12,735 bases of DNA from Gemmatimonadota bacterium (lineage in GTDB: Bacteria > Gemmatimonadota > Gemmatimonadetes > Palauibacterales > Palauibacteraceae): assembly GCA_023554435.1 (NCBI GenBank), contig JAMJQV010000134.1:1-12735 (forward strand), written 5' to 3'. A model generated the notes under the pieces. That model made no database searches, was not told the DNA's origin, and was given only the letters and a program-made list of their open reading frames with translations. Numbering within the stretch: the stretch's first letter is position 1; the number at the start of each line of letters is the position of its first letter. A program made the position numbers and the translations under genes. Positions 1 to 7,338 of this stretch are shown here, in pieces.

Positions 1-1088
1 ATCTTCGAGATCGGAGGCAGCACGCCGAAGGCATCGGCGGTGAGCATGATCAGATTCTCCGGATGCCCCGCCGTGCCCGTCTTTGAGGCGTTGGGGATAC
101 GGTCGATCGAATACGCCGCGCGCGTATTCTCGGTCAGGGTACTGTCATCGAGGTCCAGTTCTCTCGAATCCGGATCCAGCACGACGTTCTCCAGGATGGT
201 GCCGAAGCGCCTCGTGGTGTCATAGATTTCCGGCTCCGCCTCTTCTGACAGCCGGATCACCTTGGCGTAACACCCGCCTTCGAAGTTGAACACGCCGCGG
301 TCACTCCACCCGTGCTCATCATCACCGATGAGGGTGCGCGTGTGGTCGGCCGACAGCGTGGTCTTCCCCGTGCCCGAGAGACCGAAGAACACCGCCGAAT
401 CACCTTCCGGTCCCACGTTGGCCGAGCAGTGCATGGGGAGCACCTCCCGCGCGGGAAGGAGATAGTTCATGATCGTGAAGATCGACTTCTTGATCTCGCC
501 CGCGTAGCTCGTGCCGCCGATCAGGACGAGTCTGTGGCCCAGGTCGACCAGGATGAACACCGTCGAGTCCGTGCCGTCCAATTCGGGCACGGCGTGGAAC
601 CCAGGCATCTGGAGCACGGTGAATTCGGGTACGAATTCCGGGAGGTCCTCGTTCGGGGCCATGATAAACATGTTCCGGGCGAACATGCTGTGCCACGCGT
701 GCTCCGTGATGATCCGGATCGGCATCCGGTACTCGGCGTCGGCGCCGGCATAGCAGTCCTGGACGAAGATCCCGCGCCCCTGGATGTAGGCGGACATTCG
801 GCGGTGAATCGCTTCGAAGTTCTCTCGAGAGAACTCCCGGTTGACGTCGCCCCACCAGACCTTGTCCTCGCTGCTTGGCTCCCGGACGACGAATTTGTCG
901 CCAGCCGACCGGCCCGTGTGGTCTCCCGTGCGGACCACCAGCGGTCCACCCGCCAGCATGGCTTCGTTGTTTCGGATCGCGTGCTCGTAGAGGGCCGGAG
1001 CTGTGTAGTTCCAGCGAACGATATTCGCTGACCGAATACCGTGGTTGTCCACTCCGTAGCTGCTGATGTACGGCCCTATCTGTTGCAT
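1..1088 (-). CDS. pckA: Phosphoenolpyruvate carboxykinase (ATP), N-terminal part, cut by the window edge
   Basis: Cytosolic enzyme converting oxaloacetate and ATP to phosphoenolpyruvate, CO2 and ADP, the entry step of gluconeogenesis from TCA-cycle carbon. The reverse strand reads openly for 362 codons from ATG at 1088 (MQQIGPYISSYG) to the window edge; family members are about 520-540 residues, so the C-terminal third is missing. Visible family landmarks are a substrate-loop RTGDHTGRSAGDKF, a TSYAGEIKKS segment with the metal-side lysine, MHCSANVG with its metal-binding histidine, the P-loop GLSGTGKTTLSAD, the LIGDDEHGW metal-binding acidic pair, and FNFEGGCYAKVI. The usual RSPKDKF loop reads RSAGDKF here, a small divergence. 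An AGGAAGG-like ribosome site sits about 10 bases upstream of the ATG. The gene is divergent from the hut operon. Assignment is firm; the only alternative, GTP-type PEPCK, has different motifs. Confidence 0.96.
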   Translation of the reverse strand, partial: MQQIGPYISSYGVDNHGIRSANIVRWNYTAPALYEHAIRNNEAMLAGGPLVVRTGDHTGRSAGDKFVVREPSSEDKVWWGDVNREFSRENFEAIHRRMSAYIQGRGIFVQDCYAGADAEYRMPIRIITEHAWHSMFARNMFIMAPNEDLPEFVPEFTVLQMPGFHAVPELDGTDSTVFILVDLGHRLVLIGGTSYAGEIKKSIFTIMNYLLPAREVLPMHCSANVGPEGDSAVFFGLSGTGKTTLSADHTRTLIGDDEHGWSDRGVFNFEGGCYAKVIRLSEEAEPEIYDTTRRFGTILENVVLDPDSRELDLDDSTLTENTRAAYSIDRIPNASKTGTAGHPENLIMLTADAFGVLPPISK

Positions 1089-1149
1089 GCGAGCGCGCCT
1101 TCCTGAACTGGTGAGCCTCTGGCTCTTCCTGGTTGTACCTCGGCCCGTG

Positions 1150-1169
1150 CGGCCGACCCCGGCCGACCG
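1150..1169. repeat. Tandem 10-bp direct repeat (possible operator)
   Basis: Two adjacent copies of CGGCCGACC followed by C or G lie exactly 10 bp apart, about one helical turn. Related CGGCCCG words flank them at 1141 and 1175. This spacing places both copies on the same DNA face and would suit a regulator site in the pckA/hutH gap. The surrounding sequence is GC-rich, so chance is a real alternative. Confidence 0.35.
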
Positions 1170-1227
1170 ATCACCCGGCCCGGGACGTCGGAGGAGACAA
1201 ACATACGGCCTCGCGCCGTCTCGCTGA

Positions 1228-1259
1228 ACCCCGGCTGGCAACGGCCGCCGAGCCGGGGT
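1228..1259. promoter_or_regulatory. Inverted repeat/hairpin upstream of hutH
   Basis: Perfect 9-bp arms, ACCCCGGCT (1228-1236) and AGCCGGGGT (1251-1259), enclose a 14-base loop and end 52 bases before the hutH start. It could be a regulator-binding dyad or a hairpin in the hut leader transcript. No U-tract follows, so it is unlikely to be a simple terminator. No known riboswitch pattern was recognised. Confidence 0.4.
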
Positions 1260-1311
1260 AAGTTGCCGCGCTGGATCTCACCGCAAACCGCGCCCGATCG
1301 AGGCTTGAGCC

Positions 1312-2868
1312 ATGATCACACTGACGGGCAGTGACCTTTCGATAGACGAAGTCGTCGCCGTGGCGCGACGGGGCGAGAAGGTAGCTCCGCTCGACGCTCC
1401 GGTTCGCGACCGGATGAGTCAGAGCAACGAGTGGATAGAGGCCGCTGTCGCCAGAGGGGACCGGCCCATCTATGGAGTCAATACGGGCTTCGGACCGTTG
1501 GCGAGCGAACGCGTCAAGCCGGAGCAAGCCGGCCGCCTCTCACGCAACCTGATCCTGAACTGCTGTGCTGGCGTCGGACCTCCCCTGGCCGAAGACGTCG
1601 TCCGAGCCATGATGGTGATCCGGGCCAACACACTGGCGCGCGGGAATTCGGGTGTGCGACCGGAACTGGCCGATTCGTTCATACGGATGCTGAACAAGGG
1701 CGTCATACCTTACGTGCCCTCGAAGGGCTCGCTGGGCGCAAGCGGAGATCTGGCACCGCTGGCTCACATCGGTCTGGTCATCACACGGGACCCGGACGGC
1801 GACGGCGAGGATACCGGCAAGGCCTGGTTCGAAGGCGAGTTGCTGACGGGGGCCGAGGCCATGGAGAGGGCCGGCATTCCGAGGCTCGTCCCGCGCGCCA
1901 AAGAGGGGCTATCCCTGACGAACGGCACCACGTTCATGCTGAGCGCGGCCACTCTGGCTGCGCGCGACGCCCTCGATCTGCTCGACCATGCGGAGGCCGC
2001 CGCGGCTCTCAGCCTCGAGGCTCTGCGCGCCCGATCGAACTTCCTGCACCCGGCGCTTCATGACGCCAGCGGGCAGAAAGGCCAATCCGAGGTAGCGTGG
2101 AATCTGCGCCGGTTGCTCGAGGGGAGCAGTTTGCTGGACAGCGATCCGGACCGAGTGCAGGACGCCTACAGCCTCAGGTGCGTTCCTCAGGTCCACGGAC
2201 CGATCCGGGACGCCGTCCGCTTCGTGACCGGCCGGGTCGACAGCCTCCTCAACGGGACGAGCGACAATCCGCTGGTGTTCATGGACCTTCCCGACGGAAC
2301 GGGTCCGGACGTCGTGTCGGGCGGGAACTTCCATGGGCAGGGACTGGCCCTGTGGCTCGACTTGCTGGGGATCGCGGTCGCGGAAGTGGGCAGCATCAGC
2401 GAGCGGCGGACCTTCCGCCTTCTGACTCCGGACCTGTCCGAGGGCCTCCCATCGATGCTCGTAGCGCACCCCGGCCTGGACAGCGGTTTGATGGTGGCCC
2501 AGTACACGGCCGCGGCCCTGGTGTCGGACAACAAGACGCTGGCCCACCCGGACAGCGTGGACTCGATTCCGTCCAGCGCCAACCAGGAAGACCACGTCAG
2601 CATGGGCGCCAACGCCGCCCGGCACACGCTCGAGATCCTCGAGAACCTGCGTCACATCGTGGCGATCGAGCTGCTTTCGGCGGCCCAGGCCGTGGATCTT
2701 CGCGAGACCGGTCCCGACGGGCTGGCACCTCTCACCCGCACCGTTTACGACAAGATCAGGAGCCGTGTCAGGTTCCTAGAGCACGATCGGGCGCTGACGC
2801 CTGATATCGAGGCCATCGCGGACCTGGTGCGGTCCAACGCCGTACTGGCTGATGTACGGGAGCACTGA
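1312..2868 (+). CDS. hutH: Histidine ammonia-lyase
   Basis: First enzyme of the Hut pathway: removes ammonia from L-histidine to give trans-urocanate, using the MIO electrophile formed autocatalytically from Ala-Ser-Gly. The 518 residues match the usual 500-520. ASG lies at 143-145 in GSLGASGDLAPLAH. Other conserved active-site residues are Tyr54 in IYGVNTGFG, Asn204 in TNGTTFM, Tyr286 and Arg289 in QDAYSLRC, Phe340 in GGNFHGQ, and Glu426 in SSANQEDHVSMG. The odd point is position 84: the family motif NLILSHACGVG reads NLILNCCAGVG, so the histidine known as His83 in the Pseudomonas putida enzyme is a cysteine. A short acidic insertion (about 161-169) is also present. The ATG at 1312 starts at the usual N-terminus; its ribosome site is weak. 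It leads the five-gene hut operon, which supports histidine as substrate, though another aromatic or modified histidine substrate is possible. Confidence 0.93.
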   Translation: MITLTGSDLSIDEVVAVARRGEKVAPLDAPVRDRMSQSNEWIEAAVARGDRPIYGVNTGFGPLASERVKPEQAGRLSRNLILNCCAGVGPPLAEDVVRAMMVIRANTLARGNSGVRPELADSFIRMLNKGVIPYVPSKGSLGASGDLAPLAHIGLVITRDPDGDGEDTGKAWFEGELLTGAEAMERAGIPRLVPRAKEGLSLTNGTTFMLSAATLAARDALDLLDHAEAAAALSLEALRARSNFLHPALHDASGQKGQSEVAWNLRRLLEGSSLLDSDPDRVQDAYSLRCVPQVHGPIRDAVRFVTGRVDSLLNGTSDNPLVFMDLPDGTGPDVVSGGNFHGQGLALWLDLLGIAVAEVGSISERRTFRLLTPDLSEGLPSMLVAHPGLDSGLMVAQYTAAALVSDNKTLAHPDSVDSIPSSANQEDHVSMGANAARHTLEILENLRHIVAIELLSAAQAVDLRETGPDGLAPLTRTVYDKIRSRVRFLEHDRALTPDIEAIADLVRSNAVLADVREH

Positions 2869-2910
2869 ACCCCAACGCGAGAAGCTGGAACCACGAAAGG
2901 CTGTTCGACG

Positions 2911-3516
2911 ATGACGACCTGGAATGACGAAGACATAGCCGCATTTCTCAAGGTAGTGGACGCGGAGGACGATCAGACGGGTGGCGGAACGGCGGCAGCG
3001 GTCGCCGGCGCCATGGCAGCCGGCCTGGCCGGGATGGTTGCCCGCCTCTCGGTTGGCAGGGACGGGATGGAGCCCGACCCGTACTACCATGAGATCGACG
3101 CCGAGGCCCAGGTGCTCACGGGGGCGCTGCTGCGCGGCGGACGAGAGGACTCCGAGGCCTTCGGGGCCGTGATGCGGGCGTTCACCCTTCCGAAGTGCAC
3201 GGACGCGGAAGTCGCTGCCCGTTCCGCGGCGATCCAGGAGGGCATGGTGGGCGCGGCGAAGGTCCCACTTCAGAACGCCGAACGCTGCGCGAGCGTGATC
3301 GACCTGGTGTCTCGATTGCGCGGCCGATCCAACCGTAACGCGGCTTCCGATCTCGAGGTCGCGGGAGCGCTCGCACGGACCGCGCTCGTGGGGTGCCTCG
3401 CCAACGTCGCCATCAATGTCGAGAGCATCAAGGACCCGAACACTGCCCACGCGCTGACGACCAGGGCTGCCGAGCTGCGCGAGGGGCTGGAGATAGCGGA
3501 GGAATCCAATGGCTAA
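2911..3516 (+). CDS. fchA: Formiminotetrahydrofolate cyclodeaminase
   Basis: Cyclodeaminase of the FTCD_C (cyclodeaminase/cyclohydrolase) family, 201 residues, the usual size for the free-standing form. It converts 5-formimino-THF to 5,10-methenyl-THF with release of ammonia, completing use of the formimino group of histidine. The glycine-rich N-terminal segment GGGTAAAVAGAMAAGLAGMV (residues 25-44) and a later NRNAASDLEVAGALA segment followed by CLANVAINV are the family hallmarks. The residues before the GGG are DDQT rather than the common SPTP. GAAAGG at 2895-2900 is a fitting ribosome site. The gene lies 42 bp after hutH, and its last 8 bases overlap the ftcD start, indicating translational coupling with the transferase whose product it uses. 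A methenyl-THF cyclohydrolase role is possible in this family, but the context favours cyclodeaminase. Confidence 0.9.
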   Translation: MTTWNDEDIAAFLKVVDAEDDQTGGGTAAAVAGAMAAGLAGMVARLSVGRDGMEPDPYYHEIDAEAQVLTGALLRGGREDSEAFGAVMRAFTLPKCTDAEVAARSAAIQEGMVGAAKVPLQNAERCASVIDLVSRLRGRSNRNAASDLEVAGALARTALVGCLANVAINVESIKDPNTAHALTTRAAELREGLEIAEESNG

Positions 3517-4402
3517 GGTCCTGATGTGCAAGGCGAACATCAGCGAGGGCCGGCGCAAGGAAGTCCTGGAGGGAGTGGCCAACGCGGTGCGGGCGGTGGC
3601 GGGAGTGACCCTCGCCGACTGGTCTGGCGATCCGGACCACAACCGGGCGGTGTACACTCTTCTCGGATCGCCCGAGGCGGTTCTCGAGGGGGCCAAAGCG
3701 CTGACCGAGTCGGCCCTCGAAAACATCGACATGTCGACGCACGAGGGCGAGCATCCGCGAATGGGCGCCGTGGACGTGGTGCCCTTCATCCCCCTCCGCG
3801 AGATGGAGTCGGATGAGGCGGTGGGAGTGGCGCGGGAGTATGGAGCCTGGCTCGGGGCCAGGGGCGTCCCGGTATTCTACTACGAGTATGCGGCGACACG
3901 GCCTGAGCGTGAGAGTCTTCCCAAGATTCGGAAGGGTCAGTACGAGGCGCTGCCGGAGAAGCTGCAGGATCCCGCCTGGGAGCCCGACGAGGGCCCGGCC
4001 GAGTTCAATCCGCGAAGCGGGGCCACGGTGACCGGAGCCCGGTTTCCGCTGGTGGCCTTCAACGTGAATCTGAAGACCGACGATCTCGAGATCGCTCAGA
4101 CGATCGCCCGCGCCGTGCGACACATCAACGGCGGATACCGGTTCGTGCGCGGCATGGGGTTCGCTCTCGAGGACAAGGGCATGGTCCAGGTGTCCATGAA
4201 CCTGGTGAACTACGAGAAGACACCGATCCACCGGGTGCTCGAGACCATTCGCTCCGAAGCTTCCCGCTACGGTGTCCAGATCGCTGGAACGGAACTCATC
4301 GGATCCGTGCCTCTCGGTGCTCTCGAGGAGGTGGTCCGCTTCTATCTGCAGACGCACGATTTCGCGATCGACCAGATCGTCGAAACGGCACTGCTGGACT
4401 GA
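3509..4402 (+). CDS. ftcD: Glutamate formimidoyltransferase
   Basis: Transfers the formimino group of N-formimino-L-glutamate to tetrahydrofolate, giving glutamate and 5-formimino-THF. At 297 residues it covers the two subdomains (FTCD_N and FTCD) that form the transferase half of the fused animal enzyme. His82 in EHPRMGAVDVVPFIP matches the catalytic histidine of the porcine protein in both position and context. The HNRAVYTLLG segment near 44-53 and the NPRSGATVTGARFPLVAFNVNL region near 172 are typical. The start is set by GGAGGA at 3498-3503, five bases upstream, and the ATGGCTAA overlap with fchA couples the two. The split pair makes the pathway folate-dependent; no hutG or hutF gene is seen. 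Confidence 0.95.
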   Translation: MAKVLMCKANISEGRRKEVLEGVANAVRAVAGVTLADWSGDPDHNRAVYTLLGSPEAVLEGAKALTESALENIDMSTHEGEHPRMGAVDVVPFIPLREMESDEAVGVAREYGAWLGARGVPVFYYEYAATRPERESLPKIRKGQYEALPEKLQDPAWEPDEGPAEFNPRSGATVTGARFPLVAFNVNLKTDDLEIAQTIARAVRHINGGYRFVRGMGFALEDKGMVQVSMNLVNYEKTPIHRVLETIRSEASRYGVQIAGTELIGSVPLGALEEVVRFYLQTHDFAIDQIVETALLD

Positions 4403-4408
4403 CCTGCG

Positions 4409-5665
4409 ATGTCGTCCGCCTCCCCGCCCGAGCAGCCACCAGCCGAGTTGCTGGTCGTCGGCGCATCCGAGGTTCTCACCTGCGGCCGCATGGCGGACGC
4501 CTCGGGTGCGGAGGGCGATCGCATTCCGGGCGGGTGCGTTGCAGCAGGAGACGGGAAGATCCTGGCAGTGGGCCCCGAATCCCAATTGCGTGAGAGATAC
4601 GACTGCTCGTCCGCAACCGTGGTCGAGGCGAAGGGTGGGGCCGTGGCTCCCGGGTTCGTCGATGCCCACACGCACCTGGTGTTCGGCGGCTCACGCGTGC
4701 GCGAGTACGCGGCCCGGCTCACACGCTCGCGGCCAGAGGTCGAGGAGTTGGGGATCGAGACCGGGATCATGGCGACGGTGGCCATGACCCGCTCTGAAGA
4801 CGAGGAGACGCTTTACGCCGCGGCGGCATCACGCCTGGATGAGCTGCTGGCCCACGGAACTACGACCGCCGAGAGCAAGAGCGGGTATGGGCTCGACGTG
4901 TTCTCGGAAATCAAGTTGCTCCGGGTGAACCGGCGCCTGGACGACTCGCACCCGATCGACATCGTGAGCACCTTCATGGGGGCGCACGATTTCCCGAGGG
5001 AGTTGGAACGCGAGGCGTACATCGACCAGGTCATCGATGAGATGATCCCGCGGGTGGCTGCGGAGGACCTCGCTGGCTTCTGCGACGTGTTCTGCGACGA
5101 GGGCTACTACACGGTCGAGCAGACCCGGAGGATTCTCGAGGCAGGGATCGCATCGGGTATGGCGCCGAAGATCCACGCCGACCAGTACTCGGACATGGGC
5201 GGGGCCGGACTCGCTGCCGAACTGGCCGTCGTTTCCGCCGATCATCTCAACTTCACCGGGCCAGAGGGTCTGCGGGACATGGCGGAGGCGGGGGTGGTGG
5301 CCGTGCTCATGCCGCTCATCGACTTCGCGGTTCAGCACCCGAGGCCGATTCGGGCGCGGGACTGGATCGATGCCGGCCTGGAGATCGCACTCGGAACAGA
5401 TCTGTGTCCGGGCGGTTACTCGGTCAGCATGCCTCTCGCGATCCAGTTCGCCTGCCGGTGGAACGGCCTGTCTCCCGAGGAGGCCCTCATGGCAGCGACA
5501 GCCGGAAGCGCCAGGGCCTGCCGGCTTTCGGATCGCGGGGCGATCGTTCCCGGCGCGGTCGCGGACCTGCAGGTGTGGGACGTGCCGTCGCTCGAAGACA
5601 TGGTATACCGCATCGGACACAATCCCGTCCAAACGGTGATCAAGAACGGAAAGGTGGTGGCTTGA
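4409..5665 (+). CDS. hutI: Imidazolonepropionase
   Basis: Amidohydrolase-fold metal enzyme that hydrolyses 4-imidazolone-5-propanoate to N-formimino-L-glutamate. At 418 residues it has normal length. Metal ligands are His87 and His89 in DAHTHLVFGG, His256 in KIHADQ, and Asp331 in LGTDLCPGG; Arg96, Tyr160 (KSGYG) and His193 (GAH) fit known substrate contacts of Bacillus HutI. Differences: the usual DFNPGS or DNNPGT after the metal aspartate is DLCPGG, replacing the Asn and Ser/Thr that contact ligand, and the common GGGI segment near 115-120 reads IETGI. Gln259 stands where Bacillus has Glu; as I recall, Gln also occurs in proteobacterial enzymes. The gene starts 6 bp after ftcD without a clear ribosome site, so coupled translation is likely. 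It ends in TGATG, overlapping the hutU start by one base. Confidence 0.93.
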   Translation: MSSASPPEQPPAELLVVGASEVLTCGRMADASGAEGDRIPGGCVAAGDGKILAVGPESQLRERYDCSSATVVEAKGGAVAPGFVDAHTHLVFGGSRVREYAARLTRSRPEVEELGIETGIMATVAMTRSEDEETLYAAAASRLDELLAHGTTTAESKSGYGLDVFSEIKLLRVNRRLDDSHPIDIVSTFMGAHDFPRELEREAYIDQVIDEMIPRVAAEDLAGFCDVFCDEGYYTVEQTRRILEAGIASGMAPKIHADQYSDMGGAGLAAELAVVSADHLNFTGPEGLRDMAEAGVVAVLMPLIDFAVQHPRPIRARDWIDAGLEIALGTDLCPGGYSVSMPLAIQFACRWNGLSPEEALMAATAGSARACRLSDRGAIVPGAVADLQVWDVPSLEDMVYRIGHNPVQTVIKNGKVVA

Positions 5666-7338
5666 TGGCGGAAGGCACCGGACCGAGGACAATTCGGGCC
5701 CCCAGGGGGCGTGAGATCAGCTGCAAGGGTTGGCTGCAGGAGGCGGCCCTCCGAATGCTGATGAACAACCTGGACCCCGAGGTCGCAGAGCGTCCGGAAG
5801 ATCTCGTCGTATACGGGGGCCGCGGGCAGGCGGCCCGTGATTGGGAGAGCTTCGACGCGATCGTCCGAGCTCTCCGCGAACTGGATGATGATGAGACGCT
5901 TCTGGTGCAGTCCGGCAAGCCGGTGGGTGCGTTCTATACGCACAAAGACGCTCCAAGAGTGTTGATCGCCAATTCCAACCTCGTGCCCCACTGGGCCACG
6001 CAGGAGCACTTCGATGAGCTGGCGGCCAAGGGCCTGATCATGTTCGGTCAGATGACGGCGGGCAGCTGGATCTACATCGGCACGCAGGGGATTCTCCAGG
6101 GCACCTACGAGTCTCTCGGTGCTCTCGCCGCGCAGAAGGGCTGGGACGGTCTGAAGGGGAAAATCGTGCTGACCGGCGGACTCGGTGGAATGGGTGGCGC
6201 CCAGCCGCTGGCGGTCACCATGAACGAGGGGGTGGCCCTGGTCGTAGAAGTGGATCCCAGTCGGGCGCAGAGACGGTTGGAAACGCGATACGTCGATCGA
6301 GTCGTGGACAACACGGACGAAGCGATCGCCCTCTGCGAGGCCGCCCGCAAGGCCGGGGAAGCGTTCTCCGTCGGCCTGATCGGCAACTGCGCCGAGGTTC
6401 TGCCGGACCTGGTGCAGCGCGGTTTCGAGCCCGACGTGGTTACCGACCAGACGTCGGCGCACGACGTGCTGATGTACGTTCCGGTGGGCCTGAGCGTGGA
6501 GGAAGCGGAGGCCCTCCGGAAGAGAGATCCGCAGGAGTACGAGCGCCGCTCGATGCCGTCGATGGCCCGCCACGTGGAGGCCATGCTGGAGTTTCAGAGG
6601 CGGGGTGCCGAAGTGTTTGACTACGGCAACAACATCCGGCAGAGAGCGTTCGACGCCGGAGTGGAGGACGCTTTTGCGTTTCCCGGATTCGTCCCCGCCT
6701 ACATTCGCCCGTTGTTCTGCGAGGGCAAGGGGCCGTTCCGCTGGGTGGCGCTGTCGGGTGACCCGGAAGACATCTACCGCACGGACGAAGCGGTGATGGA
6801 GCTGTTCCCGGACGACAAACACCTGCACCGCTGGCTGACCATGGCTCGCGAGAGGGTCGAATTCCAGGGCCTACCGTCCAGGATCTGCTGGTTGGGATAC
6901 GGGGAGCGCGCCCGGGCCGGCCACCGGTTCAATCAGATGGTGGCCCGCGGCATCGTGAAGGCCCCGATCGTCATTGGCCGGGATCACCTGGACTCGGGCT
7001 CCGTAGCGAGCCCCAACCGGGAGACGGAGGCCATGAAGGACGGAACGGACGCGGTGTCCGACTGGCCGATCCTGAACGCCCTGGTCAATGCTGTCGGCGG
7101 GGCCACGTGGGTCAGCTTCCATCACGGAGGGGGTGTCGGGATCGGTTTCGCGCAGCACGCCGGCCAGGTGATCGTGGTCGACGGCACGGTGGCGGCCGAG
7201 CGGCGTCTGGAGCGCGTTCTCACGACGGATCCCGGGATGGGGGTCATTCGCCACGCGGATGCCGGCTACGAGGAGGCCATCCAGGTGGCCCGGGACCATG
7301 GCATCAAGATCCCGATGCTGGGCATCGGCTACGACTAG
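5665..7338 (+). CDS. hutU: Urocanate hydratase (urocanase)
   Basis: NAD+-dependent hydratase converting trans-urocanate to 4-imidazolone-5-propanoate in the cytosol. At 557 residues it matches the family. Conserved blocks include the NAD-binding GGLGGMGGAQP (171-181), FGQMTAGSWIYIGTQG, TDQTSAHD, FPGFVPAYIRPLFCEGKGPFRW, the reactive-cysteine segment LPSRICWLG with Cys408 (Cys410 region in Pseudomonas), GRDHLDSGSVASPNRETE and FHHGGGVG. The reading frame stays open 87 codons upstream into hutI, but the ATG at 5665 gives the normal N-terminus, overlaps the hutI stop as TGATG, and has AAAGGTGG upstream at 5651-5657. It is the last gene of the hut operon. Its TAG stop lies inside the CTAG shared with the convergent transporter gene. 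Confidence 0.97.
   Translation: MAEGTGPRTIRAPRGREISCKGWLQEAALRMLMNNLDPEVAERPEDLVVYGGRGQAARDWESFDAIVRALRELDDDETLLVQSGKPVGAFYTHKDAPRVLIANSNLVPHWATQEHFDELAAKGLIMFGQMTAGSWIYIGTQGILQGTYESLGALAAQKGWDGLKGKIVLTGGLGGMGGAQPLAVTMNEGVALVVEVDPSRAQRRLETRYVDRVVDNTDEAIALCEAARKAGEAFSVGLIGNCAEVLPDLVQRGFEPDVVTDQTSAHDVLMYVPVGLSVEEAEALRKRDPQEYERRSMPSMARHVEAMLEFQRRGAEVFDYGNNIRQRAFDAGVEDAFAFPGFVPAYIRPLFCEGKGPFRWVALSGDPEDIYRTDEAVMELFPDDKHLHRWLTMARERVEFQGLPSRICWLGYGERARAGHRFNQMVARGIVKAPIVIGRDHLDSGSVASPNRETEAMKDGTDAVSDWPILNALVNAVGGATWVSFHHGGGVGIGFAQHAGQVIVVDGTVAAERRLERVLTTDPGMGVIRHADAGYEEAIQVARDHGIKIPMLGIGYD
7335..7338. other. Shared palindromic stop CTAG of convergent genes
   Basis: The palindrome CTAG supplies the TAG stop of hutU on the plus strand (7336-7338) and the TAG stop of the transporter gene on the minus strand (7337-7335). 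The two coding regions overlap tail to tail by 4 bp. No space remains between them for a conventional terminator, so each transcript must run into the other gene or end inside it. Confidence 0.95.

Larger units (their letters stand above)
1089..1311. promoter_or_regulatory. Divergent intergenic region between pckA and hutH
   Basis: This non-coding gap of 223 bp must hold the promoters of pckA (leftward) and of the hut operon (rightward). It contains a tandem 10-bp direct repeat and a 9-bp inverted repeat, listed separately. I could not find a convincing sigma-70 promoter for hutH. For pckA, a weak candidate on the minus strand is TATGTT at 1205-1200 with TTCAGC 17 bp upstream. The shared gap would allow joint control of histidine catabolism and gluconeogenesis, but this is inference from layout only. 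Confidence 0.5.

Noticed and set aside
312..1031. Open frame of 239 codons on the plus strand inside pckA
   Set aside because: The opposite strand encodes unmistakable PEP carboxykinase motifs across the same bases, so this frame is an antisense shadow.
1198..1205. TATGTTTG on the minus strand, resembling the Bacteroidetes -7 box TAnnTTTG, upstream of pckA
   Set aside because: It has no matching upstream box and lies 110 bp from the start; the genome is high-GC and not evidently Bacteroidetes, so one 8-base match may be chance.
5404..5664. 87-codon upstream extension of the hutU reading frame
   Set aside because: It lies wholly within hutI, is Arg/Gly-rich without similarity to urocanase, and the ATG at 5665 gives the standard N-terminus.
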